From Sycobia sp. Sy_11 (taxonomy: Eukaryota > Arthropoda > Insecta > Hymenoptera > Epichrysomallidae): a DNA stretch of 64,000 nucleotides. The stretch covers positions 706,001 through 770,000 of the forward strand of contig JACCIC010000177.1 in the NCBI GenBank assembly GCA_018907035.1. Reading direction: 5' to 3'. Numbering within the stretch: position 1 is the first letter of the stretch; every line of letters starts with the position of its first letter. Positions 1 to 12,285 of this stretch are shown piece by piece. The position numbers and the translations under genes are program-made. Under the pieces are notes generated by a model. The model was not told the DNA's origin. It did no database searches and saw nothing but the letters and a program-made list of their open reading frames with translations.

Positions 1-307
1 CGAAGATTCTGATCAAGCTACTGTTTCTATTGAACTTGAAAAAGATGAATTAAATCACTATCTCTATAATTGATACTTATGCTCATCAGAGGTGTACTTG
101 AGGTCGTTTGATTTCCCATTACATCTACGATATCTATTTCTTATTAACTGAACAGTTCACTTAGCAGATTATCAACGTATTTATTTCGCCATTTTGATGT
201 TAATTAGTCGAGTCAGTTGTAATTTTATGTCCGCTAGTGACTATATAAAGCGGGCATACCAGCCTACCATTCCTAAAAAGGCCCTCAGCTGCTTTAGATT
301 TGTTGAC

Positions 308-1000
308 CTAATCACTTATCGGGCGGATGTTCTCCGGATCCGTGCGCAGACCGTTTTCGACTACAATGTAACCTAAATATTTAACTTCGGGGCAGCAAAA
401 CTCGGATTTAGCCCTATTAATTTGAAGCTCAACCTCAGTATGGCGGGCGACCACCGTTGTAAGTTCCTGAGTATGCTGATCGAAGGTTCTAGTGATGATT
501 ATAATATCGTCCATGTAGACGAATACGGTCGGCTGCCACTGTGGGGCGAATATGAGATCCATACCTCGTTAGAAAGTAGCTGGAGCGTTGGTCAGCCCAT
601 ATGGTAGGCGAGTATATTGGAATAAACCTTTTTGCGGTACTGCCAATGCGGTAATCTCTTTGCTGCTTTCTTCTAAGGAAATCTGGTGATATGCTTGACT
701 AAGGTCTATTTTAGACAAGTACGTTGCGTCCCTTAGATTGTCCAATAGGATATTCATGTGTGGTAACGGGTACGCGTCTTTGCGCGTAATCTGATTAACC
801 GCTCTTTAGTCTATATAAAATCTGAATTTCCCGCCTTTCTTTGGGACGCTTACCGGACAGCTCTGCTCCATGGGCTTTCTGATTGTTCTATTATGCCCTT
901 TAACAGTAGCCTGTCGATTTCGTCGTGTGCTTGTTTAATCTGTCTGTCGGGTATACGAGGTAACCTTTTGTTTAATTGGGCGATGCCCCTGTAGATCTAT
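308..1000 (-). pseudogene. Reverse transcriptase of Gypsy copy A
   Basis: Read on the minus strand, this shows consecutive RT blocks: KKGGKFRFYID near 820, LSKIDLSQAYHQISLEE near 700, LPYGLTNAPATF near 575, and the catalytic FVYMDDIII near 520. After the active site comes a thumb-like stretch ending KYLGYIVVENGLRTDP, typical of Ty3/Gypsy enzymes. The enzyme would copy the element RNA into DNA in a gag particle. Breaks lie near 565 and 790, including a stop at the position of the conserved FRFYID..R block. No connection or RNase H domain follows because the copy degenerates around 300. Confidence 0.88.
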
Positions 1001-1104
1001 GTGATGTGGCTGCATTCGCACAATTGGGAGTGTAATGCTCTGGGTTGGTATTAGGTGGTTTAGCATCTGCTCGAGCTTTTGCGTCTCCTCTTGGGTTAGT
1101 GCCG

Positions 1105-1480
1105 CTACACCTTCAACGGCTGCGGTTGTGGCTGTAATTGTGGTTGTGGTGTATGCCAGTTGGCGTTGGCGAAATCTATCGTTATCTGTATTTTTACGTT
1201 AATGTCTATGCCGAGGATCATTTCTGATGTCAATACCTTGGAGACTTTTAAGTTTGCTTTCAGCAATTGGTCATCGATTTTCAGCGATATTACCACGTCT
1301 GCGTTATTCGCGCAGAGCTGTCCATCTGGTAATTCCTTATATGTAGCGGACGGTGTTATTACTGATCTTAGTAGTCTCGCTAGGCCCGGACCCACAAATG
1401 ATCTTCTTGCCCCAGGGTCGATGAGAGCTGGGATATATTATCCCCATTAGTTCAATATTTAGGAAGAAACGATTTTCTTC
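1105..1480 (-). pseudogene. Retroviral-type aspartic protease of Gypsy copy A
   Basis: Two overlapping minus frames join into one protease domain. It begins with ENRFFLNIEL, then has the active-site region LIDPGARRSFVG, followed by LPDGQLCANNADVVISLKID and EMILGIDI. The flap-to-ILGID layout is that of retropepsins, which cut the gag-pol polyprotein. The canonical D-S/T-G triad appears as D-P-G here. A frame change lies between the active site and the upstream strand, so no intact enzyme is encoded. Confidence 0.75.
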
Positions 1481-1614
1481 GTCTCTTATTGTGTTGTTCG
1501 GGCAGGTATGAGTTACGTTCTTAGCTTTGGGATATTTATTATCGAAGAAATTTGTACCCGTTAGTGGAGTCCTCTCGTAAGGGGTGTCAAGTTTAACTCC
1601 ATTTTCTTGTCCCC

Positions 1615-1818
1615 TTACGCATTTCTCTGGCGTTTGTAGGGGCCGCAGCGCGGGCAATCTCGTGTCGTGACGTCTTTTTCTCCAAAATTATGGTAGTGGA
1701 GACGTTTTCTATCGGGGAATCGATCTGCCCAGTGGCCTACCTGCTTGCAGGACCAGCAGGGTCTATCGTCCGTCATAATGCCGCTGTTGGTTACTTGCTG
1801 TTTGTTTCTGTGCGTCAT
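1615..1818 (-). pseudogene. Gag zinc-knuckle segment of Gypsy copy A
   Basis: The frame contains CWSCKQVGHWADRF, a CX2CX4HX4C knuckle whose last Cys is Phe. It is followed by a second knuckle-like stretch, FGEKDVTTRDCPRCG, in which the first Cys is lost and the expected His is Val. Such knuckles bind genomic RNA in nucleocapsid. The same two-part arrangement, with the Val variant, occurs in the plus-strand copy near 18660-18770. Confidence 0.75.
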
Positions 1819-2072
1819 AGCCTTCTTCTTTTATGCCACGCACGATCGTCATATCGCTCGTTTTCATTTGGTGATGCTCGTCTATTATATGTCGCTCTGT
1901 ATCGATTCCGTGTTAGCGATCTTGAGTATCGGTTTCGATCGTCGTGGCGTCTGGGTGGTGTTCTGTTTCGAGAGGCGCTCCGATAAGTGACGTTGGAGGA
2001 AGGATTTCTTGGTTGCCTTTGCGTTAAATATCGATTATTACGGGTGGGTGATGGGGAATGGACTCTGGTAGG

Positions 2073-3580
2073 TTATGTTGGTAAAAAGCTTCGGTGCCAA
2101 CGCGTATTTCGTTCGCTCCTCCGGGGCGAAGCGTCTCGTAAGTATGATGGTGTCGGGCTGTAGTTCCGACAAGGTTCTTTCCGTCTGTCACGGCTATCTG
2201 TTTCTTCGCTCGTTTTTTCCGTTACTATTGCAGACGGTTCTATTATTGTCACTTGTTTTCTTGAGATTTTACTCTCGTCGGTATCGAGGGCTCCTAGTCT
2301 AGTGCATCTGCTGGCTCTTTCAGATGGTGTATACGTTGCTGTGTTGATTATACAGGTCTTGACGGGTGGAGGTTCTTTGTATCGATTTTTCAACTCCTTT
2401 TTTAATTCGAGTTCTTGTCCAATGAATTATAGATTTGAAGTCGCTCCTAGTGATTTTGTCGATATATTCGGTATGGAGATTCCTATAAATCCTATCGAGT
2501 TGTGACTCGGTAGGAAATGCTGGTACATTTTGTCGATCAGCACTCTCATACCACGAAGGTAGGAGCCAACGGGTTCTTTCGACCCCTGTGTCCTATCCCT
2601 TAACTGTTCTTCAAGTCGCAGCGCATAGTCCATTGACCGAAATTGTCCGCGGAGGGATGTTTTGAAATCTTTTTGATTTCTCAATTTTTTATGGATGGGC
2701 CTTACCCATATCCTTGCTGCTCCACATAGTATTCCTGGTACTAATTTTAGTATCTCCGTCTCTGGGATATCTAGGCTTTCGACGGTCTCCTCAAGTCTGT
2801 CAATAAACTCCTCTATGTCTTCACATGGAGCTCATGAAAACTGAATTTGCCATTGTCTAAGCAGCTGACCTGCTCTTGTTTCTTTTAAGTAGGTATTTTC
2901 TGTTGATCGGATGATGATGGATGATTTGTGGTGGTTCTGTGATGATGTAAATTATCATCAGCCACTTGTGCCGTATTTATCCCTCCTGGATGCGGCGTAG
3001 CGATATAGCGATGATAAAACGCCGGATGCACGTATGGCCATGCGCCTGGTATGTATTGCCACGGGTTTGCAGCTGTTGAGGATATATTATTGTTTCCTAC
3101 TATATCCGTGGTGTGTGCTGGTGGTGATGGCCATGGTCCCATGGGGTATCTAAGGATGGAGACATTATTCAGAGGTGTGGGCCATGTAGGCACCGTATTG
3201 TTAGTACGTTGTTGTTCTGTCCTGCAGTATTTTGTCCTTTGCTCTTGGTGTTGTTTGTTTTCTGCCGCCGCTTCAGGTTTGTTGCGGTTTTGCTCAAGTC
3301 TTGTTGAGATTAGTGCTTCTGAAATCTAAGTGAGATCAGGGTGGTCAAGTTCGGGAACATTATCCTTATCGACATCCCAGTCGGCGGCTTCTGGTCCAAA
3401 AAGGCGTCGTATTTCGAAACGGATCAGCCTATCTCTCATTATTGTTGGATTCTCGTCTAATTGTATATGTTGTTGTTCTATTTCAAGGAGCAAAGCATCT
3501 TTTTGCATTGTTGCGAAAAGGTTATTTAGCCTGTTTTCCTCGTCGTTAATCATTGCTTTTGATGTTTGTGGTCGGTCCAT
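2073..3580 (-). pseudogene. Gag of Gypsy copy A
   Basis: The frame starts at 3580 with MDRPQTSKAMINDEENRLNN, a hydrophilic N-terminal region. A Pro/Trp-rich linker follows (3193-2885). The capsid-like part (about 2880-2427) includes EQLRDRTQGSKEPVGSYLRG, the block common to retrotransposon gag proteins. An Arg/Ser-rich stretch (2393-2073) leads to the knuckle. Stops near 3325, 2880 and 2400 break it into four frames. The start was chosen because the copy at 17058 begins with a comparable DEEKRLN motif at the same distance. Confidence 0.75.
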
Positions 3581-3640
3581 TTTCGCTAATTTTTATTATT
3601 TATGCTTTTATTATTTGCTATAGTTAAAATGGTTCAGTTA

Positions 3641-6600
3641 GTTTATTTCAAATTTTCGAAATGGTTATAACTTATTATTAATTAGTAAAAATATTTGCTT
3701 TGATTAAAGCTGATTTATTTGTTTTATTTTACTGCAGCGCTATTAATTAGTGTATGTTGTATTATACATTTGAGATTTTAAGTTATTGTTAAAAAAAATT
3801 TTTAAATTCTGTTAAACGATGAGAATTACAAGCGCCATTTGTAATTAAATAAGAAAAAAAATCTTGGTTTGGATATTCCGAAAAAAAGAATTCGGTGATA
3901 AGTTTAATAACTATTATAAACATTCGATGTTCGTTGTTGTAAAAAAAAAATTTAGAAACTTTTATTCCATTGTTCGCGAGGAACCTTAGAACCAAAGTTA
4001 ATTTTATTGTCCAGAAATTGTCTCAGTTTAGGTTTAATGTAAGAAGAAATGAAATTATTATTTAATAGGATTATTATAAAATACCTTGAAATTAAAATGT
4101 ATTCTGCTTTCTACTAGTCTTGTACAAAATTTTCTGATCATTTATTTGTTTATTGTTTATTTAAAATATCCGGAGTTTATTATTTACAGGTAGTTACTAT
4201 AATATGCACATCTTCAGTTCAACTGTTTATCTGTGTAGTATATTATTGTCTGTGCTACCAGAGAAAAAAAGCAAATATTTGTAAAAAAAATTGTTATTAT
4301 TGTTTCTTTAATTATTTGTATAATAAAACTTAAAAGGAATTTTTAGTTTCAGAAATTCTTTTTTAAAGGATGAAGAAAGAGAAAAAAAATGTTATTTATT
4401 GTTCTTGTGGTTATTTTATTAATTAGTTTAATTTAATAATTATTTATTTAGTTTAATTTTATTTTATTCTAATTTGCTGTTGCTCCTTTATGGTTATTTG
4501 GCGTTGATCATTTTTATATATGTCGTATTCGATATATTTATTTATTATAATTATGTATAATTAATTATAGTTTATTTTTTGTTGTTTCATTTATTATGTT
4601 GTTGCATGTCAATAATTTCATCAAAATACTAGAATTTATAAGTAAATAATTTGATTGCATTAAATAATCAATTATGCGAGATCTTCCGTTGTTAATATTC
4701 TTTTATATCATAATCTTCTATATGATCCATTTACTTTCAGTATAACAGTATCTTGGTTATTGAAATTATTATTGTATTTTGATTTATTTTAATTAAATTT
4801 TGTCTTTGTTTCACTTCTATTGGTGTCTTTCTATATTGTGTTATTTGTATCACATTTTGAAAGAAAAATTTCAGATTTAGAAAAAAAAATTTTGATTATT
4901 AATTATTATTATTATTTAATTATTTATTGATTTGAAAAATGTTGTATATTTTATTTTCTCTTCTTTTGTTCGACGCTTCTGAATAATGCCATACGTGCCA
5001 AAATACCTTGTAAATAAGTAAAATGCTGATTGAGTATGCATCATCGACCAGCGGTTTGATTTCACACCGTTTATTACTAAAAATTACTAGTTTTTAGTAA
5101 ATTTTCTTTAAAAGAATTTTCACCATTGTTGTGGTACTATACAAGCTTCAGAATTTTTCACCTCTGAAAAATTCTAATTCCGTCCATTGGTATTGTCACT
5201 TTTAAAATTCTTCACTGTCTATAGTGTAGTATATTACACGTATGGACTATGTCTGCTTTTTAATATATGAAAAGAAATAATTCTTCAAACTTGCAATATA
5301 AATATTACCTGTTACGCTAATTACTGTTAATAATGGTTGTTAAAAATATGCTGATTTAATTGTTGCTATAAAGGTGATTTTAGTTTATCAGTTGTATGTA
5401 TTGAATGCATGTGCCAGTGACGACACCTCAATATGATCAGTTATTAACGTTATTATTAACAATATTGTTATTATAGTAGATATTAGATTGGTTAGTCTAT
5501 CTTTTTTTTCTATTACTTGTATTTTAGCCAGATATTCTTCAGTAATATAATCGTCGAAACACTTCCATATACGCTGCTTCTCCGCGTTGAAAAAAATTGC
5601 CACGAAGTTATTTAGACTAAAATTTTTAATTGTTATCAAAACTAATTGAAATTGATTTCCACGATTATGGTGGTGATTACAAACTTGATAAACTTTACAG
5701 GTTTGAGAAATTCCACTTCCTTCCTATAGTTTTGTTACTTTCAAAAAAAAAAATTTTATGTGGCATGTATGGAGCATACATGTAGGTAAGGACTCTCTCC
5801 CTACTGGTAGGTGCTCTGACACATCATTTTGCATACAACGTTTAATAAGAGGAGGGAAAAAAATGTGTATTCCCTTTAATATTATTCTCCACTGCTGGAA
5901 TGGGTATCTGAAGTAAAAAGGGGGGATGTATATGAAGTTATTACAAGTAACGTTAACTTCAGAAAAAATTTTCATGTTATTTTGTGCAAATTTTTCAAGT
6001 ATTGAACACACTTTTTGAATTTTAATTCTTTGTTTTCAGTTAGTTTTTTCTGATTGGAAGCACCTTTTTGCTTTGAGAAATTTCTCTTTCTACTGTAATA
6101 AAGGGACTTTATACATTTTTCAATCGTGATATATATCAGGGGACATGGTACTAAGGGTGTGTACTCAGAGAAAAGAAATAATAATTATTGAAAATATTTT
6201 AATTATACATGAGAGACATAAACGACAGGGACAGTAACGAGGGCTTAAATTTCCTTGATTTTAAATTATATTTTCAATTATTAATAATAGCAGTGTCATT
6301 TAATAATTAAATACATTCAATTTGTATGATGTGTATATGTAATGATAATAAGACGTATATTATATTAGTAATATATATGTGAAAATATTGAAATATGAAA
6401 ATATGACAATAATACTGGTAATATAAATAGTATTAATATCTTAATTTATTATAATGCATGCTCGCTCATGTTTACATTAGTTGCTTTGATGATCAGGAGG
6501 CACGTTCCATGTCGCACACAAAGTAAATAGAAAGGGTTATAGAAATTTAACGTATTTCTTAAAGCTTATTACAAGTAAACTGAATTCTTCGAAATAGTCA

Positions 6601-6950
6601 TTTAGAATATGAAATTTCTACTTATTCTGCTACTATGCAAAAAATAGGAAAGTATCTTGCCCTCTGATATTTATAGTCAGTGAATGTGTCTGAGTACGCG
6701 CAATTCTTCACGTATAAAATCCTTCATTTATAAGCTAATGTGCTGATAAATTTTTCTTTTTCTTTGTGCTTTTCAATAGCAGCACAAAAAAGGATGCTAA
6801 TGTACATTCTCCTCAGACATATACACTGTATGACACACATAACACATTAACACTTGTCATATGTTGTACTTTTATATGTTATTTTATATTTATGACATAT
6901 TTATAACTAATCACTATTACTTTTTACCTTTATTAAAAAGGTAATGTACG
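3641..6950. other. AT-rich interval without recognised gene
   Basis: This is very AT-rich DNA with many A and T runs. Short frames at 3789-3995, 5388-5639 and 5724-6011 are low-complexity and match nothing I recognise. I see no LTR for Gypsy copy A, no RNA gene and no repeated unit. Confidence 0.5.
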
Positions 6951-6954
6951 CGTG

Positions 6955-7228
6955 TGGGGGGGGGGTAGCACATTTGGGACGCGAGAGGCAGTGAAAAGAA
7001 AAAACTTTTGATATTATTTTCAGCTCTCAGCTGGTATTACTGCACAATCCTATGCACACAAGTAAAATGGCCGCTATGGCTTGTTTGCTACTTTGCCGCG
7101 TTTAATCCAGTACGATTTTGACGCGAATACAACACTACCTACAACGCTATTGTACAACACAGAATTTTTTACGTTTGCAAAGATTTTAGCTACTATTTTA
7201 GCTCTTGCGTAATATCACGACGTCGCGG
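6955..7228 (-). other. Leader of an LTR retrotransposon, truncated
   Basis: These bases lie just downstream, in element sense, of a primer-binding site and so should be untranslated leader. A short run of G (6957-6966) lies at the far side and no gag frame follows. The body of the element seems to be gone. The boundary at 6955 is a guess. Confidence 0.35.
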
Positions 7229-7249
7229 GCCCCACGTTGTTGGGCGCCA
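7229..7249 (-). promoter_or_regulatory. Primer-binding site, tRNA-Lys type
   Basis: On the minus strand the bases read TGGCGCCCAACAACGTGGGG, beginning two bases after the LTR end. TGGCGCCCAAC is the classic complement to the 3' end of tRNA-Lys used to prime minus-strand DNA in many LTR elements. An extra CAA-like step before GTGGGG departs from the common form. Its position fixes the element on the minus strand. Confidence 0.7.
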
Positions 7250-7692
7250 TTTGTAACCTATACAATCTCAAATATTCTTACCTGGTTACGTGTGGTCGGT
7301 TATGCATTCGTATCTCATCCGGTCGCTGTTTCTTGCAGCAGCTATCGTTAAGCTAAGGGAAAGGGGGTATGAAAATGAGAACATGAAACTTATAGATAAA
7401 CACTAAATGCTATTTTTATACACGACAGATGCATACAATCACTAGGGGGATATACGCACTGTAACTTACCGCGAGCGGGTACCGCGACATCGTTATCCGC
7501 GAAATACAGAGTTACAACCGCGTACGCGGGCGACGGGGAAAAGGAACACGAGGAGGTTACGCGGCGGCTCCGGTCATCGGCGTGCCATTCTACGACACCG
7601 ACGACGGCGGGCGTGAACATCTCTTTAACATTGGAATACAAGCGCTACTTGGCCTGAGCTGACGCAGATGCTGTCGCTGGCTTCCTCTCGCT

Positions 7693-7693
<1 letters not shown>

Positions 7694-7745
<52 letters not shown>
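7694..7745. repeat. (CT)n microsatellite
   Basis: About 26 CT units with one interruption, inside the LTR. Confidence 0.95.
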
Positions 7746-7950
7746 TGCACGGTTAGCTCTCGTGTCTTATGCGGCATCTTCCTGGTGGCGCGTACTACAT
7801 ACGCGTCAGCTGGTGGACACGCGGTGGCTTTCTCGGGGTGCACGGCGATGTATGTAGTTGGAGAGAGTTCTGTATAATCTGGCCGTGAGTATTTCTGCCG
7901 GACGGCCTCACTCGGATTGGGGCTGGAGGCTTAGGAGAGTGGCTGCGAAT

Positions 7951-7961
7951 ACTATATAGCC
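7951..7961 (-). promoter_or_regulatory. TATA box of the LTR
   Basis: The minus strand reads GGCTATATAGT about 190 bases inside the LTR start, a sensible place for the U3 core promoter. Transcription would begin roughly 25-30 bases further toward 7920. Confidence 0.45.
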
Positions 7962-8146
7962 AAACTCAACTACTCTGTCCGACGGCTGAAGCGGAAGAAG
8001 GCATCTCTTGCTGCCTTTCTTGTTCATCTCACTCGCTGCGCTCGGCGTGCACTTTTTCAGCACATACAATACCTTGTTTGCACGTACACGCGCACACGCT
8101 CGGTTTTTCGAATGATATAACGGTACCGACAGTTTGTACGGTTACA

Positions 8147-9840
8147 ACTTATATGTTCATATAATAATATTAGTTACTTGCGTTTGTATCAATAATGCAC
8201 GTATGACTGAAATTAGGTAACTGCAGAATCCAGATAGAGAAATAGAACATAAGTAATTGATTAATTTCTAAAATAATTGTCGAAATCACTAAATTCAGAT
8301 TCCTATGAAAATTTGTTCAAGTTTTATTTTTAAAAGCATGTTCATATACTTTCAAAATGCATTCAGTTGAAGAATTCTGACAGGATCGTTTTTCAGCCTT
8401 TATTCGGAATACTATTTTCGGAACATATTTTAATAAAATCTTTTTGTGAACTCATTTATAAAATCACAAAATAGTTGAAAACTGATTATTTTCTTTTGTG
8501 TGGTTAATATTTTCATAAAGAGTTCTGAAAGAATCCTTATAAGGAATTCAATTATCCATACAGAAAACCTTACATACATTACGCAGATCTGCACGGTTCT
8601 GTTGTAGGCCAACTAAGGATTACTTTCGCAGTGTTTTTTGCATGGAATTTGAATCCTGATTCAAAATTTGAATCTGTAGTCAGAGTTGAAATTTGTAGAA
8701 TTTGATCATTATCTCATGTTTTTAGATATCCTAATTTAAAGTGACAAAAAGGCTGTTTTTTTGTATATACGCATAAAACAATTTTTTTCTAAAAACGGAG
8801 AACACCATCTAAAAAGTCTTCTCTTATTCTTTACAATCTGTCTTAAAAACTTGCTTTATATTTTCTTTTATCAATCTATCCAGTATTTTAGTTGCATCAA
8901 AAGAGAAAATTTTCCATGTAAACATATTTCATATGCATAGTTGTAAGCCAATAACCCCAGACCCTTATACCTCGACATCCTTAATCCTCGAGAACTATAA
9001 ACTGCGACGCTAGAGCCTTCAAGCCATATTTTTATATCTTGTTTTTTATATTATATTCCTGACCTTTCTGAAATCTCTTTTGCTTTTGTTAGATAAATCT
9101 TATGCTAAATCTCCTTTTATATAGTTTATGTGGATCATAAATAATAGTCAGCTACCATATTTGAAGAGAATTTTCCTTGATAACCATTTCTGCTATGCCT
9201 TAATGAAAACGATCCTCTTCGACCTTTACCTAAATTTTCAGTAAGCTAATCCAAATCAGAAGAAGAATAATATACCTATTTAAATTAAAAAAAAAAAATA
9301 TATATATATATATATATACATTTTAGTTTACAATAAACGATGTAAAGTCAATTTTTCATAAGAAATAAAAGTCTATATACGATTTCAAAAAAATAATATT
9401 TTAGATAGGGCTACTAGAGATAATTTATCGAAATGGGGTGTTGTGTGTTTTCTAGGAATTCTGGAAAATAAATTGTAGCAAAAATATTTTAGTCTGGTGC
9501 AAGAATAGGCTATAAATAATTCTCATATTAGAATTTTATTTCAGCCTATGGGAGGAAGCGAACGGGTCCGACACGCTGTATAGCCGTAGAATCAAAGACT
9601 TGGTAGTGGTGATGGAAGCTCTCAAGTTCTCCTTTACTTATCATAATGCAGTGACTAATTTTATTTTTATTTAAGATTCTACGATGGTGACAAAATAGAA
9701 AGTGGTTTTTATTTAAGATTCTACGGTGGTGACAAAACAGAATATGATGGTGATAAAATAGAAAGTGTTATTTTTATTTGTAAATATTTGATTTTATATG
9801 GCTGTGAGACCATTAAAAATATTTGTTAGTAAATATTATA
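8147..9840. other. AT-rich interval with short repeats
   Basis: There is no recognisable gene. It contains an A-run followed by (TA)n at 9287-9318 and a two-copy tandem repeat at about 9663-9760. The latter has the shared core ATTTAAGATTCTACGNTGGT and a further partial GATGGTGATAAAATAGAAAG unit. Confidence 0.5.
9663..9762 (+). repeat. Short tandem repeat, about 45-bp unit
   Basis: Two adjacent copies share TTTATTTAAGATTCTACG, then TGGTGACAAAA. A third partial copy keeps only TGGTGATAAAATAGAAAGTG. Divergence is a few bases per unit. Confidence 0.7.
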
Positions 9841-9954
9841 TTTATTATTTCATAAAAATATTAAAATAGCAAATAAACCAGATGCAATTAACGTTGGTAA
9901 TTAAAGAATATATGCAAACTGAAGGAATGCGCATGTCTTTTTTAATATACAGCA

Positions 9955-10155
9955 CAGCATATATCATCTGATCAAATTTGACACTAACTATTGTATTTAA
10001 ACTCCGCGTATAAACTGAATCGGTAAATTTTTTTTCACATATTGGTACAACCTTCCTTGATGTCTGTATGAAATTTAAGCGCCATATATCCATTAGTGGG
10101 TGTTTTTCAGCTGCTTGTTTACGACGCAAAAAGTTTATCAGGCGATATAGAACAA
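9955..10155 (+). mobile_element. Mariner 5'-end fragment (matches 29080-29240)
   Basis: About 190 bases align with the leader of the mariner at 29040-30235. Shared blocks are AAACTGAATCG, TATTGGTACAACCTT, GCGCCATAT and TTTACGACGCAAAAAGTTT. The match stops at about 10150, where the other copy starts its transposase. It may be a truncated copy or a non-autonomous derivative; no terminal inverted repeat was confirmed. Confidence 0.6.
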
Positions 10156-10164
10156 ATCGCAATA

Positions 10165-12283
10165 AATTGTGTATTTTATGTTATAATTATGATCTAATTG
10201 TTAATTTTTAATCAGTCATCATTAATGAATCATCCATTCAACCCATAAAAAATGAAATAAAACAATTATTTATTTCTTTTCATTAATTTTTTAAATAATT
10301 AATAATTCAATAATATATGAACGCCATAATGCCCTCGTTGGATAATGGCTTACTTTTCTATCTTGCATCACAATCTACAACTTTTTACTTCATGTGTGAT
10401 TTTTTCGATTTGATCTCATAGTGCGTCCGTCAAAGCCTTTCGCATATGTTCTAAATTCTTGTAGCACTTTCCATTTATACCTTTTGTGGCAATGCGTGAG
10501 AATATGGTGAATGTTTGTCAGTTACACTGTTATTTTTATTAAAATCCAATCACAAGCCTCAAATGATGAAATGGTGCATTAGCGTGCAATAATTTACCGG
10601 ATGGATATATACAACAAAAAATGTTTCATAACGGCAATATAATATATAAGATAGATAATTCCATCGACTGGAATGAATTTCTTATAAATGATTCCTTTTG
10701 AAATCATCATTGATTTTATTCTTGACTTTTTTTGACAGGTTTTTTTGGATTTAGCTTGCTATTTCGTATCATCCAACATATATTAAATAGTACATGCCCC
10801 TTTAAAGATATCAGTTAAATGATCGATGCAAAGCCATTTTTTGGGTTTTTTAGTTTATATAGCACGAAACATGCGCTAACCTTGCGAGATCCAAATGATG
10901 ACTCCGAATATTGCGAATTTCCTACATACATTGATCTGCTTTAGTAGAAGTATTACATAATTTAAAGCAATATTTAATTCAAGCTCTTTCTTCGAAGCTC
11001 ATTTTTCGACCGACAATACGAACATACTGTCACACTACGCATTGTATCTCGGTTTATATCCATCTGAATTGCATAAACCCTTTTACACAAAAGTTCCTGC
11101 ATGACTACATCCAAGTTTGTATAATACATTTCAACATATGATGCTACATATATGGTACTTGGGAGGAATGGTTTACGGTAAATAAAATTCTTAACTTTTG
11201 GTAATTGATTGAACATATAAGTATTTCATAATAAAGATTACGTATATAGTTTCATAATTGCATCTGAAATAAGAAATTAGAACAATTCACTTAATAGAAT
11301 ACATGTTTCAGATGGAGTAAAATAAAATATATAATTTGGAATAGACAACAGATGAAATACAGAATCGAACCATCTGAATCGTGAAGAAGGAGTAAGGAGT
11401 TTATAAAATGGCCGCCGGAAATTTTTATAATTTATTAGGTGAAAGTAGTGTAGCAGTTAATAAATGATAGCGATTGAACCAGGAGTGTATAACAATACAG
11501 GCCTGCAAAGGTATCATTTAGAAATAGATAATGAAAAATGAAATGTATTAATAAACCGTTATCATAATTCAGATATCTGAGCAATTTAATGGAAGTACTT
11601 AACAACAGTATTAATAAGTTTAAAAATGGATAAAATGTTAAAGGTTTAATTAAAAGCATTAAATGCTATAATAACAATATTGAACTTTCTAATGAAACTA
11701 TTTAGATGATTCTAAATATATAATCGTTTATGTTCCATGTCGTAAAATTTATATTTAAAATATTTAAAATTACCGTCTTGCCGTACGGTATTCCTGCATA
11801 TATTTTAAGACTTTACTCGCCATAAGTTTAAGCTTTACATGAACTTTTTTTCTCTATAATGGATTCAACTAAGTATAATTCCAGATTATCCTTCCGGTTG
11901 CTGGTAGCATTACTAGTTTCATAATATGAGGGTTTAAGCTGAGTAACCTTATATTGTATTTTAGCCAAGAGATGTTCAGTCGATCAGTGTTGATGAAGCG
12001 ATTGGATCGTATCACCTTTGCCCTTTGGCGTATTATATTGAACTCAATATTCATGAATAGTATATAACCTGTGGTCCGATGGGCATATTTTAATTTTACA
12101 CAAAGGTCGGGCCCTCAAACAAGCCTCTGAGAAAACATGTATGTGAATATATACGTGCGAAAAGCAACAAAAATGTCGTTTATCATTAGCACAATGTATT
12201 TATAATTTAAATAAATAATTATTTAAGTTTAATAATTACCTGAATTTCTTTTTGTGATAATCTTTTATAGTTACATCGGTATC
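10165..12283. other. Interval without recognised gene
   Basis: AT-rich DNA. The longest frames (10974-11216, 11435-11659, 11869-12054, all minus) carry no motif I recognise and look like chance frames. Confidence 0.45.
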
Positions 12284-12285
12284 TA

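Larger units (their letters stand above)
300..3640 (-). mobile_element. Ty3/Gypsy LTR retrotransposon, copy A (gag-PR-RT, broken)
   Basis: A minus-strand series of frames reads gag (3580 down to about 2427), zinc knuckle (1818-1615), aspartic protease (about 1480-1105) and reverse transcriptase (about 1000-308) in the usual Gypsy order. RNase H and integrase are absent; similarity fades near position 300. No LTR or primer-binding site is visible in the AT-rich DNA upstream of gag. Several stops and frame changes separate the domains, so the copy is dead. The gag start, knuckle and protease resemble the plus-strand copy at 17058-20440, so both belong to one family. Confidence 0.88.
7252..8146 (-). 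mobile_element. 5' LTR of an otherwise lost retrotransposon
   Basis: The segment starts TGTAACC and ends GGTTACA on the plus strand, so the ends are inverted repeats of seven bases in TG..CA form. A tRNA-Lys primer site lies two bases outside the 7252 end, which makes this the 5' LTR of a minus-strand element. Length is 895 bp. It is GC-richer than its surroundings, holds a (CT)n run at 7694-7745 and a TATA motif at 7951-7961. No partner LTR is seen in the window. The frames at 7390-7641 and 7625-7877 are chance frames within the LTR. Confidence 0.65.

Noticed and set aside
7625..7877. Arg-Glu or Leu-Ser repeat protein
   Set aside because: The repeats are translations of the (CT)n microsatellite.
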